Part shown: piece after piece, positions 11,631-21,376 of the stretch
Layout of the letters: every line of letters begins with the position of its first letter
Position numbering within the stretch: position 1 is the first letter of the stretch
Assembly (NCBI GenBank): GCA_025024175.1
Contig: QCXZ01000086.1
Span: 16,396,245-16,460,244 of the forward strand
DNA: 64,000 bases
Origin: Rhyzopertha dominica
Lineage: Eukaryota > Arthropoda > Insecta > Coleoptera > Bostrichidae
Direction of reading: 5' to 3'
Position numbers and translations under genes: made by a program
Notes under the pieces: generated by a model
Databases searched by the model: none
Told to the model about the DNA's origin: nothing
The model's input: the letters and a program-made list of their open reading frames with translations, nothing else

Positions 11631-11824
11631 AACTGCAGGGACTACTGAATAAAATTTAAAAACGTGGCCCATATTCCTCGTAAAAAGCATGCAAACTTGG
11701 GTGTTTTCTTCATATTATTCGTAGATTTGCAATTAAAATAAAGCTAATATTTAAAAATCGGTTCAGTAGACCCTGCAAAGATATAAACAAAATATTCAAA
11801 AATAAGGCCTGTCCGGACCCCTCT

Positions 11825-12328
11825 AAATTAATGAGTTATAACAACCAACAAAAGAGTTTATAGGGATGCATCTGAATTTTTTAAGAATTTGAGCATATAT
11901 ACAATTTTTATAATTAGTACCTCCCGTTGTNACACACTTGCAATAAATTATAAGTTATTTATGATTATATTATTATTATATTATATAATTTGTTGAATTT
12001 GCTTATACCATACTTGAATTATGCTATTTTAAAGATTTGATACTTCTAATCGTCTTGTCATTGTCCTAACAACTAGAAAAAAAATGTTGAAACAAAATTT
12101 ATTAAGAAATAAACATAGATTATAAGGAGTTTATTTTAGACCAAAATTACTTTGCAATTTTTTTGGAGAAAGAAATGATTCTTTGATATGTCATATTAAA
12201 TGCTAGGTACTTCATAATATTTTAAATGAAATCTATGTGGTCCCATTTGTTTAAAAAAAATTACTGCAATATGTAGCACGATTAATTTCCAAGATATAGC
12301 CGCTGTCCAGCCTTAACTGATCACACTG
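11825..12328. repeat. partial copy of the 6851-8416 element (right arm)
   Basis: The stretch shares a series of blocks with the 6851-8416 element: CAACAAAAGAGT, TACCTCCCGTTGT, TTGCAATAAATTATAAG, GGAGAAAGAAATGATTC, GTCATATTAAATGC and the end TAACTGATCACACTG. It ends at about 12328 in a decayed form of the same terminus (CACACTG for CACCCTG). The matching left arm is absent. This shows that the element family is repeated in this genome. Confidence 0.65.
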
Positions 12329-12329
12329 C

Positions 12330-14060
12330 ATAAAGATGATTTCTTAAGTAATCAAACATCATGCATGGAACCTGGTTCTCCATTGAATCCTTGAAGCAAA
12401 ATACTAAATTCTCTTTTCAATTATAATACACATATGCATATTCTGAGTTTGGTTTTTTAATGTTAATATGACTGCTGGCAATGGCTCCAAAGACGTCCTT
12501 TAAACCTCTAATTTGTTCAAAACCATCTGCAATTTATTTTGTTTTCTTTCGTGTATTTGGGCATTTGTTATGTTCTCGGTACTGAATGAAATATTTTACA
12601 ATTTTATGTATAAATTGATAAGCTGAGCTTTTGGTCAACAGAACATCTTTTTCACCAGATACTTTCTTTCTTCCAAATATATGATTAAGAAGAATACCAG
12701 CTCTTTCAACAAGCTTTAAAACTTGATGATTCATTAAAAAGTATTTCTACATTATTTCAATAATTACCCACTTATTATATAACAAGTCTCCTTTCTTATC
12801 TAAACCGTTTTCACGAGATTATGATAAGGACGGTCTGAAAATATTTATTTCCTTATCCTCTTGAGCACTAGATGACTGTTCCAAATCAGTCCTCACTACT
12901 GACCACTAATTGCTTAAATAATTGTTTTACTTTGTAAGTAAGTCAATCTAGTAAAGGTAAATACATACTTTTATGATTTCAATATTTGGTATGTCTAAAA
13001 AACACTTCACAACTGTCATACATGTCAGATGGTTTCAGCTAGTGATGCTAGCAAGTATGGCAAGGTAAATTTTGGCGTTCCTTTAGAAACAAAAATTTCA
13101 ACTGCTAATAAATGAGATTTATATGAGCATGTCAGCTACCTCAGTTTCTGTTGAAATGGCAAATGGAAGCGCTTGCGTTTTCAGTTACAGTGAATGACCT
13201 GAGAAATGTAAAATAAAGCACATTAGTGCAGACCGTTATCATACTATGGCTAATTGCAGGTAGGCCATAGTATCTTGTGCTGGCCCGAGGTTCTATTTCG
13301 TAAGTGGACCTGTTAGATGAAGCTCTGCACTCTTGTGCTCTGTTTCATACTTACATAGCTTGCACTAATTCGTACCTAGAGTGGTCTATCTGTGTTGGTT
13401 GGTAAGTCAGTATCCTCCTTCTAATGAGCTGAAGAAACAGTGTAAACTCATGAGTCATGGGGTCCGGCATTCTTGACCTGAAAAATGTTTACAAGATTAC
13501 AATAAATACTTCTAAATTGAGTAAGCAGGTAATTTTTGCTTTTCACAAAAAACAAATTATAGCAGATCCTAAAAACAATTATTTAGATTTCTATTTAGAA
13601 TAAAACATACTAAAAACCAGCAGTTGTGAAAAATTATTACAACGGAGGCTAGATCATCCATGCTATGACAACATGACTCAATGATTTTATTTCATCTGCG
13701 TTAAGATTTTGGGCAAGCTCTAATAAACTTACTAATTTGTTTCAATACTTTTCCTTAGTAAATTACTACAATAACCGAAAACAGTATGATATCCACATTA
13801 AAGTATCTATATCACTGAAGTATCTATAAAAAATATCATTGTTAAAAATACTTGATATTGAATCAGAATCATTGACACAACACTAGTATCGCAACATCGT
13901 TTGCATCTCTATATGCAGTCTTGCTGACCAACTGCTCTTTCAGAAGACATTTGGTATTTGTAATACCTTTGGCTGTTCAAATGGTATATTTTCAGGTTAT
14001 TAATGAATAGTAGAGATTTTTGGAAGTTAAAATAATAAATAGTAAAACACTTATTTTTGA
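12330..14060. other. long stretch without a supportable gene
   Basis: I find no motif-bearing frame, terminal repeat or RNA gene in this 1.7 kb. A 66-codon minus-strand frame at 12534-12734 is basic and Lys-rich but unrecognised, and there are no paralogous repeats in the window. Confidence 0.45.
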
Positions 14061-14064
14061 TCCT

Positions 14065-14535
14065 ACTTCCAATTTTTATTGTTAGCAAGGCAAATGCCAG
14101 CATTTCAACCGCCAAGCGGCCTTCTTCGGTGGCTTAACAAATATGACTAAATTAAAAACACTAAAGATATTTTGACATATCGTAAACATAGATACATAGT
14201 TGTGTGGTGTGGGAAAAGAATTAGCTTATATTACATTTTTGACTTTACTATTGCTATAAGTGGGTTATTTAAGGGGTGTGAGACCCGTATTTAACAGATG
14301 GCTAGAATTGCGTTTCATGTAAATGGCCTCTAAGGGGTTCAAGTTGGCACATGTTGATGTTTTTATGTTCTTCATGTTGGCTATATTAAATCTTTAATCT
14401 GTTTCAATATAATGTAGTGCTAGTACATTTCTATTATTTACGTGGTACATATGTTCATCGAATCTTAATATTTTGTAATACGTTTTGTTTGGCCAATGTC
14501 CTGTTTGAGCAGTTACAGTTTAATTTCATAAATTC
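14065..14535 (-). mobile_element. Penelope-like element 3' remnant with GIY-YIG C-terminus
   Basis: On the minus strand, 14290-14515 translates to QTGHWPNKTYYKILRFDEHM and then NRNVLALHYIETD, LNPLEAIYMKR and SSHLLNTG. These correspond to the conserved tail of PLE GIY-YIG endonucleases (GQTxRSFxxRxDEH, A-x-H-x-x-x-T-x-H, LEAIY-x-x-K-N). One stop (TAA after ETD) interrupts it. Downstream on the same strand, 14105-14140 reads CACCGAAGAAGGCCGCTTGG then CGGTTGAAATG, a hammerhead-like terminal motif. The RT domain is missing. Confidence 0.6.
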
Positions 14536-15126
14536 CAGATTTGTTTAACAGGTCTTCTTTATCAAGGGTGTTGCCTAATAAGTTTCTTAAGTTTCAATTG
14601 TCACCAAAAGCAAGATTTATATTGAATTTAGAAAATAAATTTTTAAATTTATGTTCTATTGAAGGATGGTATATAAAACAAGTATTTACTATTAATATTT
14701 TTCAGGTTCAGATTGATCTGTCCCAGCAATCACCNATTGTAAAATGCTATGGTAACTTGATAACTATTGAAAATAACAAGTGCAATTTTTTAAAGTTTTA
14801 TCAAAACCGTAAGTAAGACACACAAGAACAACCCTATATACCATAAAAGGGAATGCATTTCTGTATCTAAATATGTAAAAATAATTATAACATTATATTA
14901 AAACAATCGAGATATCTTGCATTATGGTAAACTTCTGATAAAGAATAAAATACTCCATGCAGAAAAAATTACACGTTTTATCTTCTATCAGATGGCAAAA
15001 ACCACACTGTTCTATTTTTATTAGCTTCGGAGATATTCTGTTTTTTAACCACTGCAAACATCAAATTTTTCACAAAATGGCACATAACAATATAGTTCAC
15101 ATGTATGGTTAATAGTCACATTATAT
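14536..15126. other. AT-rich spacer, possibly more PLE debris
   Basis: Open for 91 codons on the plus strand (14541-14816), but without recognised motifs. It lies directly 5' of the minus-strand PLE remnant and may be its unrecognisable upstream part. Confidence 0.35.
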
Positions 15127-15175
15127 TATTTATATGAGTATAATAATGCCTTTTTCAACTCCAAGTTCCTTTATT

Positions 15176-15240
15176 TTTTTAAACAGTAACCGGTTTCGAG
15201 ACTTTTAATGCAGCCTAATCGTCTGATCATCGGTTAAAAA
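15176..15240 (-). ncRNA. hammerhead-like motif in PLE terminus (left arm of block A)
   Basis: The minus strand reads CAGACGATTAGGCTGCATT then AAAAGTCTCGAAACCGGTT. It shares the GAAACCGGTT block and the predicted stem II with the right-arm copy at 18600-18642. Hammerhead motifs in PLE terminal repeats are established for the family. The core here is changed from the CUGAUGA consensus, so activity is unlikely. Confidence 0.4.
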
Positions 15241-15430
15241 AGAGGCAAAAATCTGTATATATTTAAGTTTTAAAATTAATTTGACTTATAAAACATTGTC
15301 AATTTGACACTATCAATTTGACATTAATGTCACTGCCACCTGTAAGCTAAACTTTTTTAAAAAAGACTGTTATTTTTATGAGTGTTATTTCTTCAGGACA
15401 TTTATTCAATTTTATTACGTCTCAAAATTT

Positions 15431-15709
15431 CTAAAAATTTAGTAATGGGCCCTTTTGCTCAACATGTAAACTATCAACATTGTTATTAATTTCTAAAGTG
15501 TTGGTCAGCGTATCTAAAAGATGGTTTGCAACAAAGAATAATTTTGTGCCAATCACAGAGATTTTAAATGTTCTTTTGTTCTTGTTTTTAAAATTACTAA
15601 AGGTTCTGCCTATATATCCACAGTTACAGTCTTTGCATCGTAATTTGTACACCCTACATTTATCCATCACTGGTATTATATCTTTATTATTAAACAGAGC
15701 TTTTGCCAA
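15431..15709 (-). pseudogene. PLE GIY-YIG endonuclease fragment
   Basis: The 92-residue frame contains LFNNKDIIPVMDKCRVYKLR then CKDCNCGYIGRTFSNFKNK. The pair VYKL and GYIGRT forms the GIY-YIG nuclease signature, here with the Cys-x2-Cys insertion typical of Penelope-like enzymes. This domain is thought to nick target DNA for PLE integration. The catalytic Arg/Glu helix (normally R-x-x-E-H) is distorted to KNKNKRTF, and the RT domain is absent. The same protein is encoded at 18035-18322 and, more decayed, at 17836-17960. Confidence 0.75.
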
Positions 15710-16228
15710 AGTTAAGGTAGGTTTAAAAGTAATTAATATATTTTCTTTATTTAAATTTTTTTAAATTTTGTTGCTAATGTTACCAAGATAAGAAATTGAA
15801 ACATATTTTTTATTAGATTGCGAAACATTCATTTTTTGAGAAAATTTTCATATATTAATTTATTATATGTATAGTTTTTCATTCTCTCATAATTTATAAA
15901 CTGTTTTGGTCTTTATACCATTAATTTATGTTATTTGTTTTATTATTTATTTATTCATTATTCTTCAATTGAAGCGAGCATTTGAGACAGTTGATAAGAC
16001 GTTGCTTATAAAAAATTAAGGGTTATACAGCATAGAAGGAATGGCTCTTGTTTGGATTGAAAATTATTTGGTGAATAGGCAACACGGGGTGAGATGTGAC
16101 GATGTGGTTTCAGGCAATATGTCAATAGATGTTGGTGTACCACAAGGCAGTATACTGGGTCTACATGAATTAATTAATCTGCATTAATGATTTAGGGCAG
16201 GCAATTAGAAAGTGTAACTATCATCTGT

Positions 16229-16814
16229 TTGCGTATCATACTGTGTTGTATGTTAGCGGAGAAAGTAATAGAGCAGGTAACAGATGATATAAACAGCGAT
16301 ATGGGACAGGTCAGTAAATGGTTAGTATTCAATAAATTAAAGCTTAATGTAAGAAAAACGAAAGCAATGTTGTTTACAAGTAAGAATGTCTGTGATAAAT
16401 ATCTTGAGCTGAATCGTAAGTTTCTAACTGAAGATGGGGAACTTCAGGTTGTGAGTGAGATTAAATACTTAGTTATTCCTAAGTTAACAAGTTAAAATTA
16501 CGAAACATGTTGAGAATGTTTGTAAAAAATAGCAAAAAAAAATTGGTGTGTTAAGAAGGGTGGGTAATAATTTAACAACAAAAACAAAAATTGCAATTTA
16601 TAATAAAACTGTTAAGCCTCACTTCATGTTTGCAAACTCGGTTCTGTACTTAGCATCTAGAGGGGACTTAGAAAGGTTACAGGTTCTTCAGAACAGGGCA
16701 ATGAGAGTGATACTGAGTTGTGATAGATATACCAGGGTAAATTACATGTTAAAAACATTAGGCTGGCTTAGCGTTAGATTATTTAAAATTTCAAATGATG
16801 GTCTTCATTCATAA
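16229..16814 (+). pseudogene. LINE post-RT region, two frames
   Basis: 16229-16495 gives VSKWLVFNKLKLNVRKTKAM, matching the conserved 'W-x-x-x-N-x-L-x-L-N-x-x-K-T-x-x-M' block that follows the catalytic box in Jockey-like RTs, and then SEIKYLVI (usual form IKYLG). 16548-16814 gives RRVGNNLTTKTKIAIYNKTV and LERLQVLQNRAMRVIL, the C-terminal block. Immediately upstream the catalytic box reads LFAYHTVLYV where LFADDTVLY is expected: both Asp are gone, so this copy could not be active. Stops and frame changes are also present. Confidence 0.75.
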
Positions 16815-17370
16815 AATCGAACTAGGATTAATGCCAAAATATTTAAATAATTTCTTAATGAAGTTTACAACAACCATCAGTACAATACTAGAGATAAAAG
16901 TAATTTTGCGCTNAGTATTGTTAAAAATGAAATAGGCAGAAATTCAGTATTTCACAAAAGTGTATTGAATTATAATAATATGTGTAACGCAATTAAAAAC
17001 CTAGGCCTTACTGGTTTTAAAAAACAGTTAAAGGACAAATACTTGAATATGTATTAATGTGTTTAGAGTTTGTTAATTATATGTGTGTTCAGTTAATTAT
17101 ATACATATGCAGGGTCCGCCAGCTAAAACTCCCCAGGCTCGTATTTTCATTATTTTTTTAGGTACAACCTTAAGTTGTTATATGTCAAATTGTAGGTCTT
17201 TTTAAACTCTTTAAAAATAAATTAGTGAGTGTCCAAAAATTTGTATATATGTATATGTAGGTTAGTATATTGTAACAGTTTTTGTTATTAGATATAAGTT
17301 GCAAGTGTAAGATTATTTGTTATTTGGGCAAATAGCAAAGTGCTAAATAAAGGATGTATTATTTTTATTA

Positions 17371-17399
17371 CTATTATTATTATTATTATTATTATTATA
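17371..17399 (+). repeat. (ATT)n LINE tail
   Basis: About nine tandem ATT/TTA units end the LINE inserted at 15955. Tails of this kind mark the 3' junction of many Jockey/CR1-type insertions. Confidence 0.8.
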
Positions 17400-17539
17400 T
17401 TTAGGTTGTTATTATATGTGTGTGATTTAAAGGTACTTTTAATAAGCTATTTAAATTACTATGTAAAACAGCTATTTTATATTGCCATAGATGTAAAGAC
17501 CTAGTGTGTACAGATATATATCCAAAAAATTATTTTGTT

Positions 17540-17800
17540 TTCACTTTCAATTTCTAAATCAAACTGAATATTAGATTTGTTAGCGTTCAGGTAGTTAACA
17601 AAAATTTTTAATTCTTCTAAACTACCTCACCAAATACCTATATCGTCTACTTGTCTGTTATAAAACAAAATTCTATTTCTGTAAATATTTGAACCCTTCA
17701 TGATATAACTGCATTCACAACTGTCCACATATAATATATATATCAGCTAGAAATGGGCGACAAAGGACTCCTATTGGTAGACTCCTGGACGTAAGTTATA
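17540..17800 (-). pseudogene. PLE reverse transcriptase fragment
   Basis: The minus strand gives LPIGVLCRPFLADIYI, a decayed motif B (usual form LPMGSPLSPxLANIxM), then FYNRQVDDIGIW, which aligns with the R-Y-V-D-D catalytic box of Penelope RTs with Gln for Tyr, then ELKIFVNYLNANKSNIQF. Motif order and spacing fit a PLE RT and not a LINE. Frame changes separate the blocks. It points opposite to the GIY-YIG fragment that starts 40 bp to its right. Confidence 0.65.
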
Positions 17801-17835
17801 TTATTGTATTTGAAAATACATTAATTACTCTTAAA

Positions 17836-17960
17836 GCTACCTTAACTTTGGCAAAAGCTCTATTTAATAATAATGATATAGTAGCAATGATGGATAAATG
17901 TGTGGTGTACAAATTACGCTGCAAACACTGTAACTGTGTATATACAGGCTGAACAAATAG
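17836..17960 (+). pseudogene. duplicated PLE GIY-YIG fragment
   Basis: Translates to LAKALFNNNDIVAMMDKC then VVYKLRCKHCNCVYTG, ending at a TGA where Arg is expected. It repeats, about 330 bp upstream, the same coding segment present at 18165-18290, so this arm has a partial tandem duplication. Confidence 0.65.
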
Positions 17961-18034
17961 CAGAATTAATGGTATAAAAACCAAAACAGTTGATAAATTA
18001 TGAGAGAATATAAAACTATATAATAAATTAATAC

Positions 18035-18322
18035 ATGAAAAATTTCTCAAACATGAATGTTTCGCAATCTAATAAAAAATATTTTTTAGTTTCTTATCTT
18101 GGTAACATCAGCAACAAAATTCAAAACATTTTAAATAAAGAAAATGTATTAATGTATTTTAAACCTAACTTAACATTGGCAAAAGTTCTGTTTAATAATA
18201 AAGATATAGTACCAGTGATGGATAAATGTAGGGTGTACAAATTACGATGCAAAGACTGTAACTGTGGGGATATAGGCAGAACCTTTAGAAATTTTAAAAT
18301 AAGAATAAAAGAACATTTATGA
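18035..18322 (+). pseudogene. PLE GIY-YIG endonuclease fragment (right arm of block A)
   Basis: The 95 residues include the PLE segment SYLGNISNKIQNIL, LFNNKDIVPVMDKC, VYKLRCKDCNCG and DIGRTFRNFKIRIKEHL. The GIY-YIG signature is degraded (GDIG for GYIG) but the R-x-x-x-K-E-H helix is kept. The frame stops after EHL while coding similarity to the PLE continues a little further. It is the inverted partner of 15431-15709 and the better preserved of the two at its C-terminal side. Confidence 0.75.
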
Positions 18323-18599
18323 TCTGGTTATTGGCACAAAATCATTCTTTGTTTGCAAACCATTTTTTAGATACTGACCACACTTTCGAATTAATAACAA
18401 TGTTGATATTTTACATATTGTAACACTAAATTTTGAACCTACATCTCTGATTAACAGTCTTGTTTAAAAAAAGTTTAACATTCAGGTGGTAGTGATATTA
18501 ATGTCAAACTGATAGCGTCAAAATTACAATGTTTTATTGCAAGTTAAGTTAATTGTAAAATTTAAATGTATATAGATTTATGCCACTTCTGTAGCCGAT

Positions 18600-18642
18600 A
18601 GTCTGACCATGAGGCAGCATTAAAAGCCTCGAAACCGGTTAG
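18600..18642 (+). ncRNA. hammerhead-like motif in PLE terminus (right arm of block A)
   Basis: The order is CTGACCAT, then a perfect five-base stem GAGGC...GCCTC with a ten-base loop, then GAAAC and CCGGTT. This matches the core-stem II-GAAA order of type I hammerheads, which PLE terminal repeats are known to carry. The first core box is CTGACCA instead of CTGATGA, so it is probably inactive. Confidence 0.5.
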
Positions 18643-19233
18643 AGTTTAAAAAAATAAAGGAATTTGGAGTTAAAAAAGGCATTATTATACTCATATAAAT
18701 AATTACAATACTCCAAAGTAGGGTCCATTTACTATTTATAGTCACATTAAAATTGAATAAGGAATCCAAAAATTAATATTTTTAGAATATGCAGTTCANC
18801 AATTTGAACAAAGAATTATACAGTTATTGACCGTTGATTATAGATGGTTTTTAAATATATTAGGTTTCGGTCTTCTAAATAAAACTCCTTTATCTTATGC
18901 CAAGCTTTTGGAGATCTTCTGTCTCCTCCTTCTGGGCCTATAATATTTTATTAAATAACTACAAATAGAGAAGAACAAACCATATAAAAAATACTTACAA
19001 TAGAAACAGATTTATTCTAAGTTAAACAGCAGTCTTAACATATGAAGTTAATATAACTCTAATAATTGTAGGTAATTCCAAAAATTGCAAACTATAAATA
19101 ATTACAAACAATCTTGACAAATATTAAAATATCTTTCAAAATTAAAAAACTGACAGCCAATAATATGAAATCTAGATATGACGAGAAATTTGGAGAGTGT
19201 AAGTAGGAAGTTATGATCACGAAAATGGTTTAA

Positions 19234-20011
19234 CCCTTAAGTCGAACGTGGGATTTTCTAACGTCAACGCGGACGTGCCATCTGGGAGACGGCAAAATAT
19301 ATATTAGGGCAAAGAACCTAAAATTTTTTAAATAAAATTTGCAACCATTATTTTTTGTTAATCTTTGGCTTATTGTATTTGTTAAATTAGATGATAACAA
19401 AAAAAATAAAATGGTTGATGACAGTAGTTATTTTGAAGTGTGCTCTAAATTGCAGTATGTTCAATACATGTGAATAAATAATACATTTATTACATGGTAC
19501 ATGTTTAAAAAGCTTATATAGTAACAACAAAAGGTGTTCACCATCTGATCTACTATAGTTAACGTTTCATTTTTATCATCACTGCCTGCTGATTAATCAG
19601 AGTTACTGTCGTGATCAGATTCTTCAAAATTTTCATCCAGGACATCGTCAATATCACTGGCATCACTTCCTACTTCACTGAACCAATTTGAAGCTGTTTA
19701 GTCAAAATCTGGATTCAAGATACGCACAGGATACACACACATTCTGAAGGTCCGGCCTTTTTGCCACAGCAATTCCCCAACAAATTTTATGACGTAAACG
19801 CAGATGTGCCATCTGTGAGACTACTCATCAACTAAATCTCTAGAATACCCCCGTATTTTAAGACGCTGGTTTACCATATTAGGTATAAACACTAAAGACC
19901 AATCAGGCTTGGAATATATGAAATAACAACATTGTAGGTGTTACCAATTTTGAAAATGCTGCATTTTTAGTTCCGCTGCCGTCTGTTAGACGGCACGTCC
20001 GCAGATAAGGG
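19234..20011. mobile_element. non-autonomous piggyBac-type element inside the PLE
   Basis: The ends read CCCTTA...TAAGGG and are flanked by TTAA on both sides (19230-19233 and 20012-20015), the hallmark target site of piggyBac. The subterminal segment GCGGACGTGCCATCTGGGAG is mirrored near 19990 (CCGTCT...GACGGCACGTCCGC) and repeated once more internally near 19800. On the minus strand, 19600-19680 encodes an Asp/Glu-rich run (SDASDIDDVLDENFEESDHD), like the acidic N-terminus of piggyBac transposases. The catalytic domain is missing, so it is an internal deletion derivative. Confidence 0.8.
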
Positions 20012-20330
20012 TTAAAACGGAGAAGATAGGTATAAATTTTGGAAAGATTATGAATGTCACTTCTTTTATTAATACTTTGAATTTGTCTATTGTTATGGGC
20101 CATTTCTAATAAAAGACGTTTCTTTAAATTTATTTCTTTATCCAAAACTGTTAAATCATTAAAATTAAATTTATGGTCAAGTTCATAACAATGATTAAAT
20201 ATTACAGAGGTTGTTTTATTATTTTTTATATCTCTTTTGTGTTCTTTAACTCTGTCAATTAAGTGTCTCACAGTTTGACCAATATATACTGATTCATAAA
20301 TATACTACATTTGTTAAATTTTCAATAGGA
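19903..20330 (-). pseudogene. PLE GIY-YIG endonuclease C-terminal part (left arm of block B)
   Basis: The minus strand gives SVYIGQTVRHLIDRVKEHKR (after a local frame break), then SVIFNHCYELDHKFNFND, TVLDKEINLKKRLLLEMAHN and NLSKIYTYLLRF. These are the conserved YIGxT-x-x-x-x-x-R-x-x-E-H helix and the following A/N-H-x-x-x-x-x-H block of PLE nucleases. The reading is cut at about 20012, where the piggyBac-type element inserted. The frame past that point is transposon DNA, not PLE protein. The same domain is present in the opposite orientation near 20840-21060. Confidence 0.8.
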
Positions 20331-20519
20331 GTTTTACATTTTAATTGTGAAAAATAATTTTGAATTTTTACAAGAGGGTAATAAAAAACATGAACATTTT
20401 CTATTTCTAACAATAGTTTTGTTATTTTGTCGCTAAGACCTTCTATGTAGGGAATTACACAATATTTTGTCAAAGTTGTAGGAGAAACATTATTTAAAAC
20501 CTCTTAATGATAAACTTAA

Positions 20520-21130
20520 AACTAAAATATTAAATTTAAAAATTGATGTCACTATATCGAACTTAAAATATTTAGAAAATCAGTTATTAAATCTCTATGA
20601 TTGTATAACAAAATTATTACCACCTCAAATAGTTTTAGAATTTAAAACGAGACACAAGTAGGTATAACAAAATCTGTTCTAAAGTAAAAAATAGAAATAT
20701 CACTAAATTTAATAAATGACATTTATCACAACTTAATAAAATTCATGTAGAGGATAAATGATTATAAAATTTCACAGATGTAGCGACAAAATAAAAAAAT
20801 TATTGTTAGAAATAGAAAATTTAACAAATGTAGTAACTGTGAATCAGTATATATTGGTCACTTAATTGACAGAGTTAAAGAACACAAAAGAGATATAAAA
20901 AATAATAAACAACCTGTGTAATATTTAATCATTGTTATGAACTTGACCATAAATTTAATTTTAACGATTTAACAGTTTTGGATAAAGAAATAAATTTAAA
21001 GCAACATCTTTTTTAGAAATGGCCCATATCAATAGACAAATTCATAGTATTGACCTCGTGATCAAAACTTCACTACTTGCACTCTCCAAATTTCTCGTCA
21101 TATCTAGATTTCATATTATAGGCCGTCAGT
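20520..21130 (+). pseudogene. PLE endonuclease region (right arm of block B), many frame breaks
   Basis: The plus strand gives YIGHLIDRVKEHKRDIKN near 20850-20905, then YELDHKFNFNDLTVLDKEI and MAHINRQIHSID, parallel to the left-arm copy but frameshifted several times. The upstream stretch 20520-20780 is the linker before the nuclease. The junction TTD-LVIKTSLLALSKFL after 21045 shows a deletion relative to the left copy. Confidence 0.65.
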
Positions 21131-21149
21131 TATTATTACAATTAAAAGA

Positions 21150-21150
<1 letters not shown>

Positions 21151-21217
<67 letters not shown>
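21151..21217. repeat. (TA)n microsatellite
   Basis: About 33 uninterrupted TA units lie inside the 3' untranslated part of the right-arm PLE. The left arm lacks the run at the corresponding position, so it expanded after the two copies were formed. Confidence 0.95.
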
Positions 21218-21221
<4 letters not shown>

Positions 21222-21295
21222 TTAAGACTGCTGTTTAACTTAGAATAATTCCGTTTGTTGTTCTCTATTTGTAGTTCTTTAATAGAATATTATAG

Positions 21296-21336
21296 GCCCA
21301 GAAGAAGGAGACAAGAGGTCTCCGAAAGCTTGGCAT
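21296..21336 (+). ncRNA. hammerhead-like motif in PLE terminus (right arm of block B)
   Basis: The motif reads CCAGAAGAA, a perfect six-base stem GGAGAC-AAGAG-GTCTCC, then GAAAGCTTGGC. It is the best-paired stem II of the PLE ends in the window. The first core box (AGAAGAA) departs from CTGATGA. The mirror copy at 18899-18938 has AAAA for GAAA. Confidence 0.5.
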
Positions 21337-21376
21337 AAGATAAAAGGAGTTTTATTTAGAAGAACGAAACCTTCTA

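Larger units (their letters stand above)
15955..17400 (+). mobile_element. 5'-truncated LINE inserted in block A
   Basis: It begins inside the RT palm (LKRAFETVDKTLL, motif A), passes VGVPQGSILG (motif B, about 16128-16162) and a ruined motif C, and continues through the thumb and C-terminal region (16229-16814 and beyond). It ends in an (ATT)n tract at about 17371-17399. The 5' truncation and simple-repeat tail are the signature of target-primed reverse transcription. It separates the left arm of block A from the RT scrap at 17.5-17.8 kb, so it inserted after that PLE. Confidence 0.75.
15127..18712. mobile_element. head-to-head inverted pair of Penelope-like elements (block A)
   Basis: Left arm 15127-15930 (minus) and right arm 17970-18712 (plus) are diverged inverted copies of one PLE 3' region. 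The mirrored strings are ATGAGTATAATAATGCCTTT at the outer tip, ACCGGTTTCGAG next to the hammerhead-like motif, ATTAATGTCA in the untranslated part, the GIY-YIG coding segment, and GAGAGAAT...TAAATTAATA at the inner edge. Both 3' ends face outward. The interior holds a LINE insertion (15955-17400), a minus-strand RT scrap and an extra plus-strand GIY-YIG fragment. Confidence 0.75.
18868..21376. mobile_element. head-to-head inverted pair of Penelope-like elements (block B)
   Basis: The outer tips are mirror images: TAAATAAAACTCCTTTATCT near 18877 and AGATAAAAGGAGTTTTATTT near 21339. The similarity runs inward through the hammerhead-like motif, GTAGTT...AATATTATAGGCCCAGAAG, and then the GIY-YIG coding region on each side, meeting at about 20490. 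Each copy is 5'-truncated and faces outward. The left copy is interrupted by a piggyBac-type element (19234-20011) and the right copy by a (TA)n run. This is a different PLE family from block A. Confidence 0.78.

Noticed and set aside
15480..15764. Plus-strand 94-codon frame
   Set aside because: It is the antisense of the PLE GIY-YIG fragment and has no motif of its own. The same holds for the minus frame at 17796-18050.
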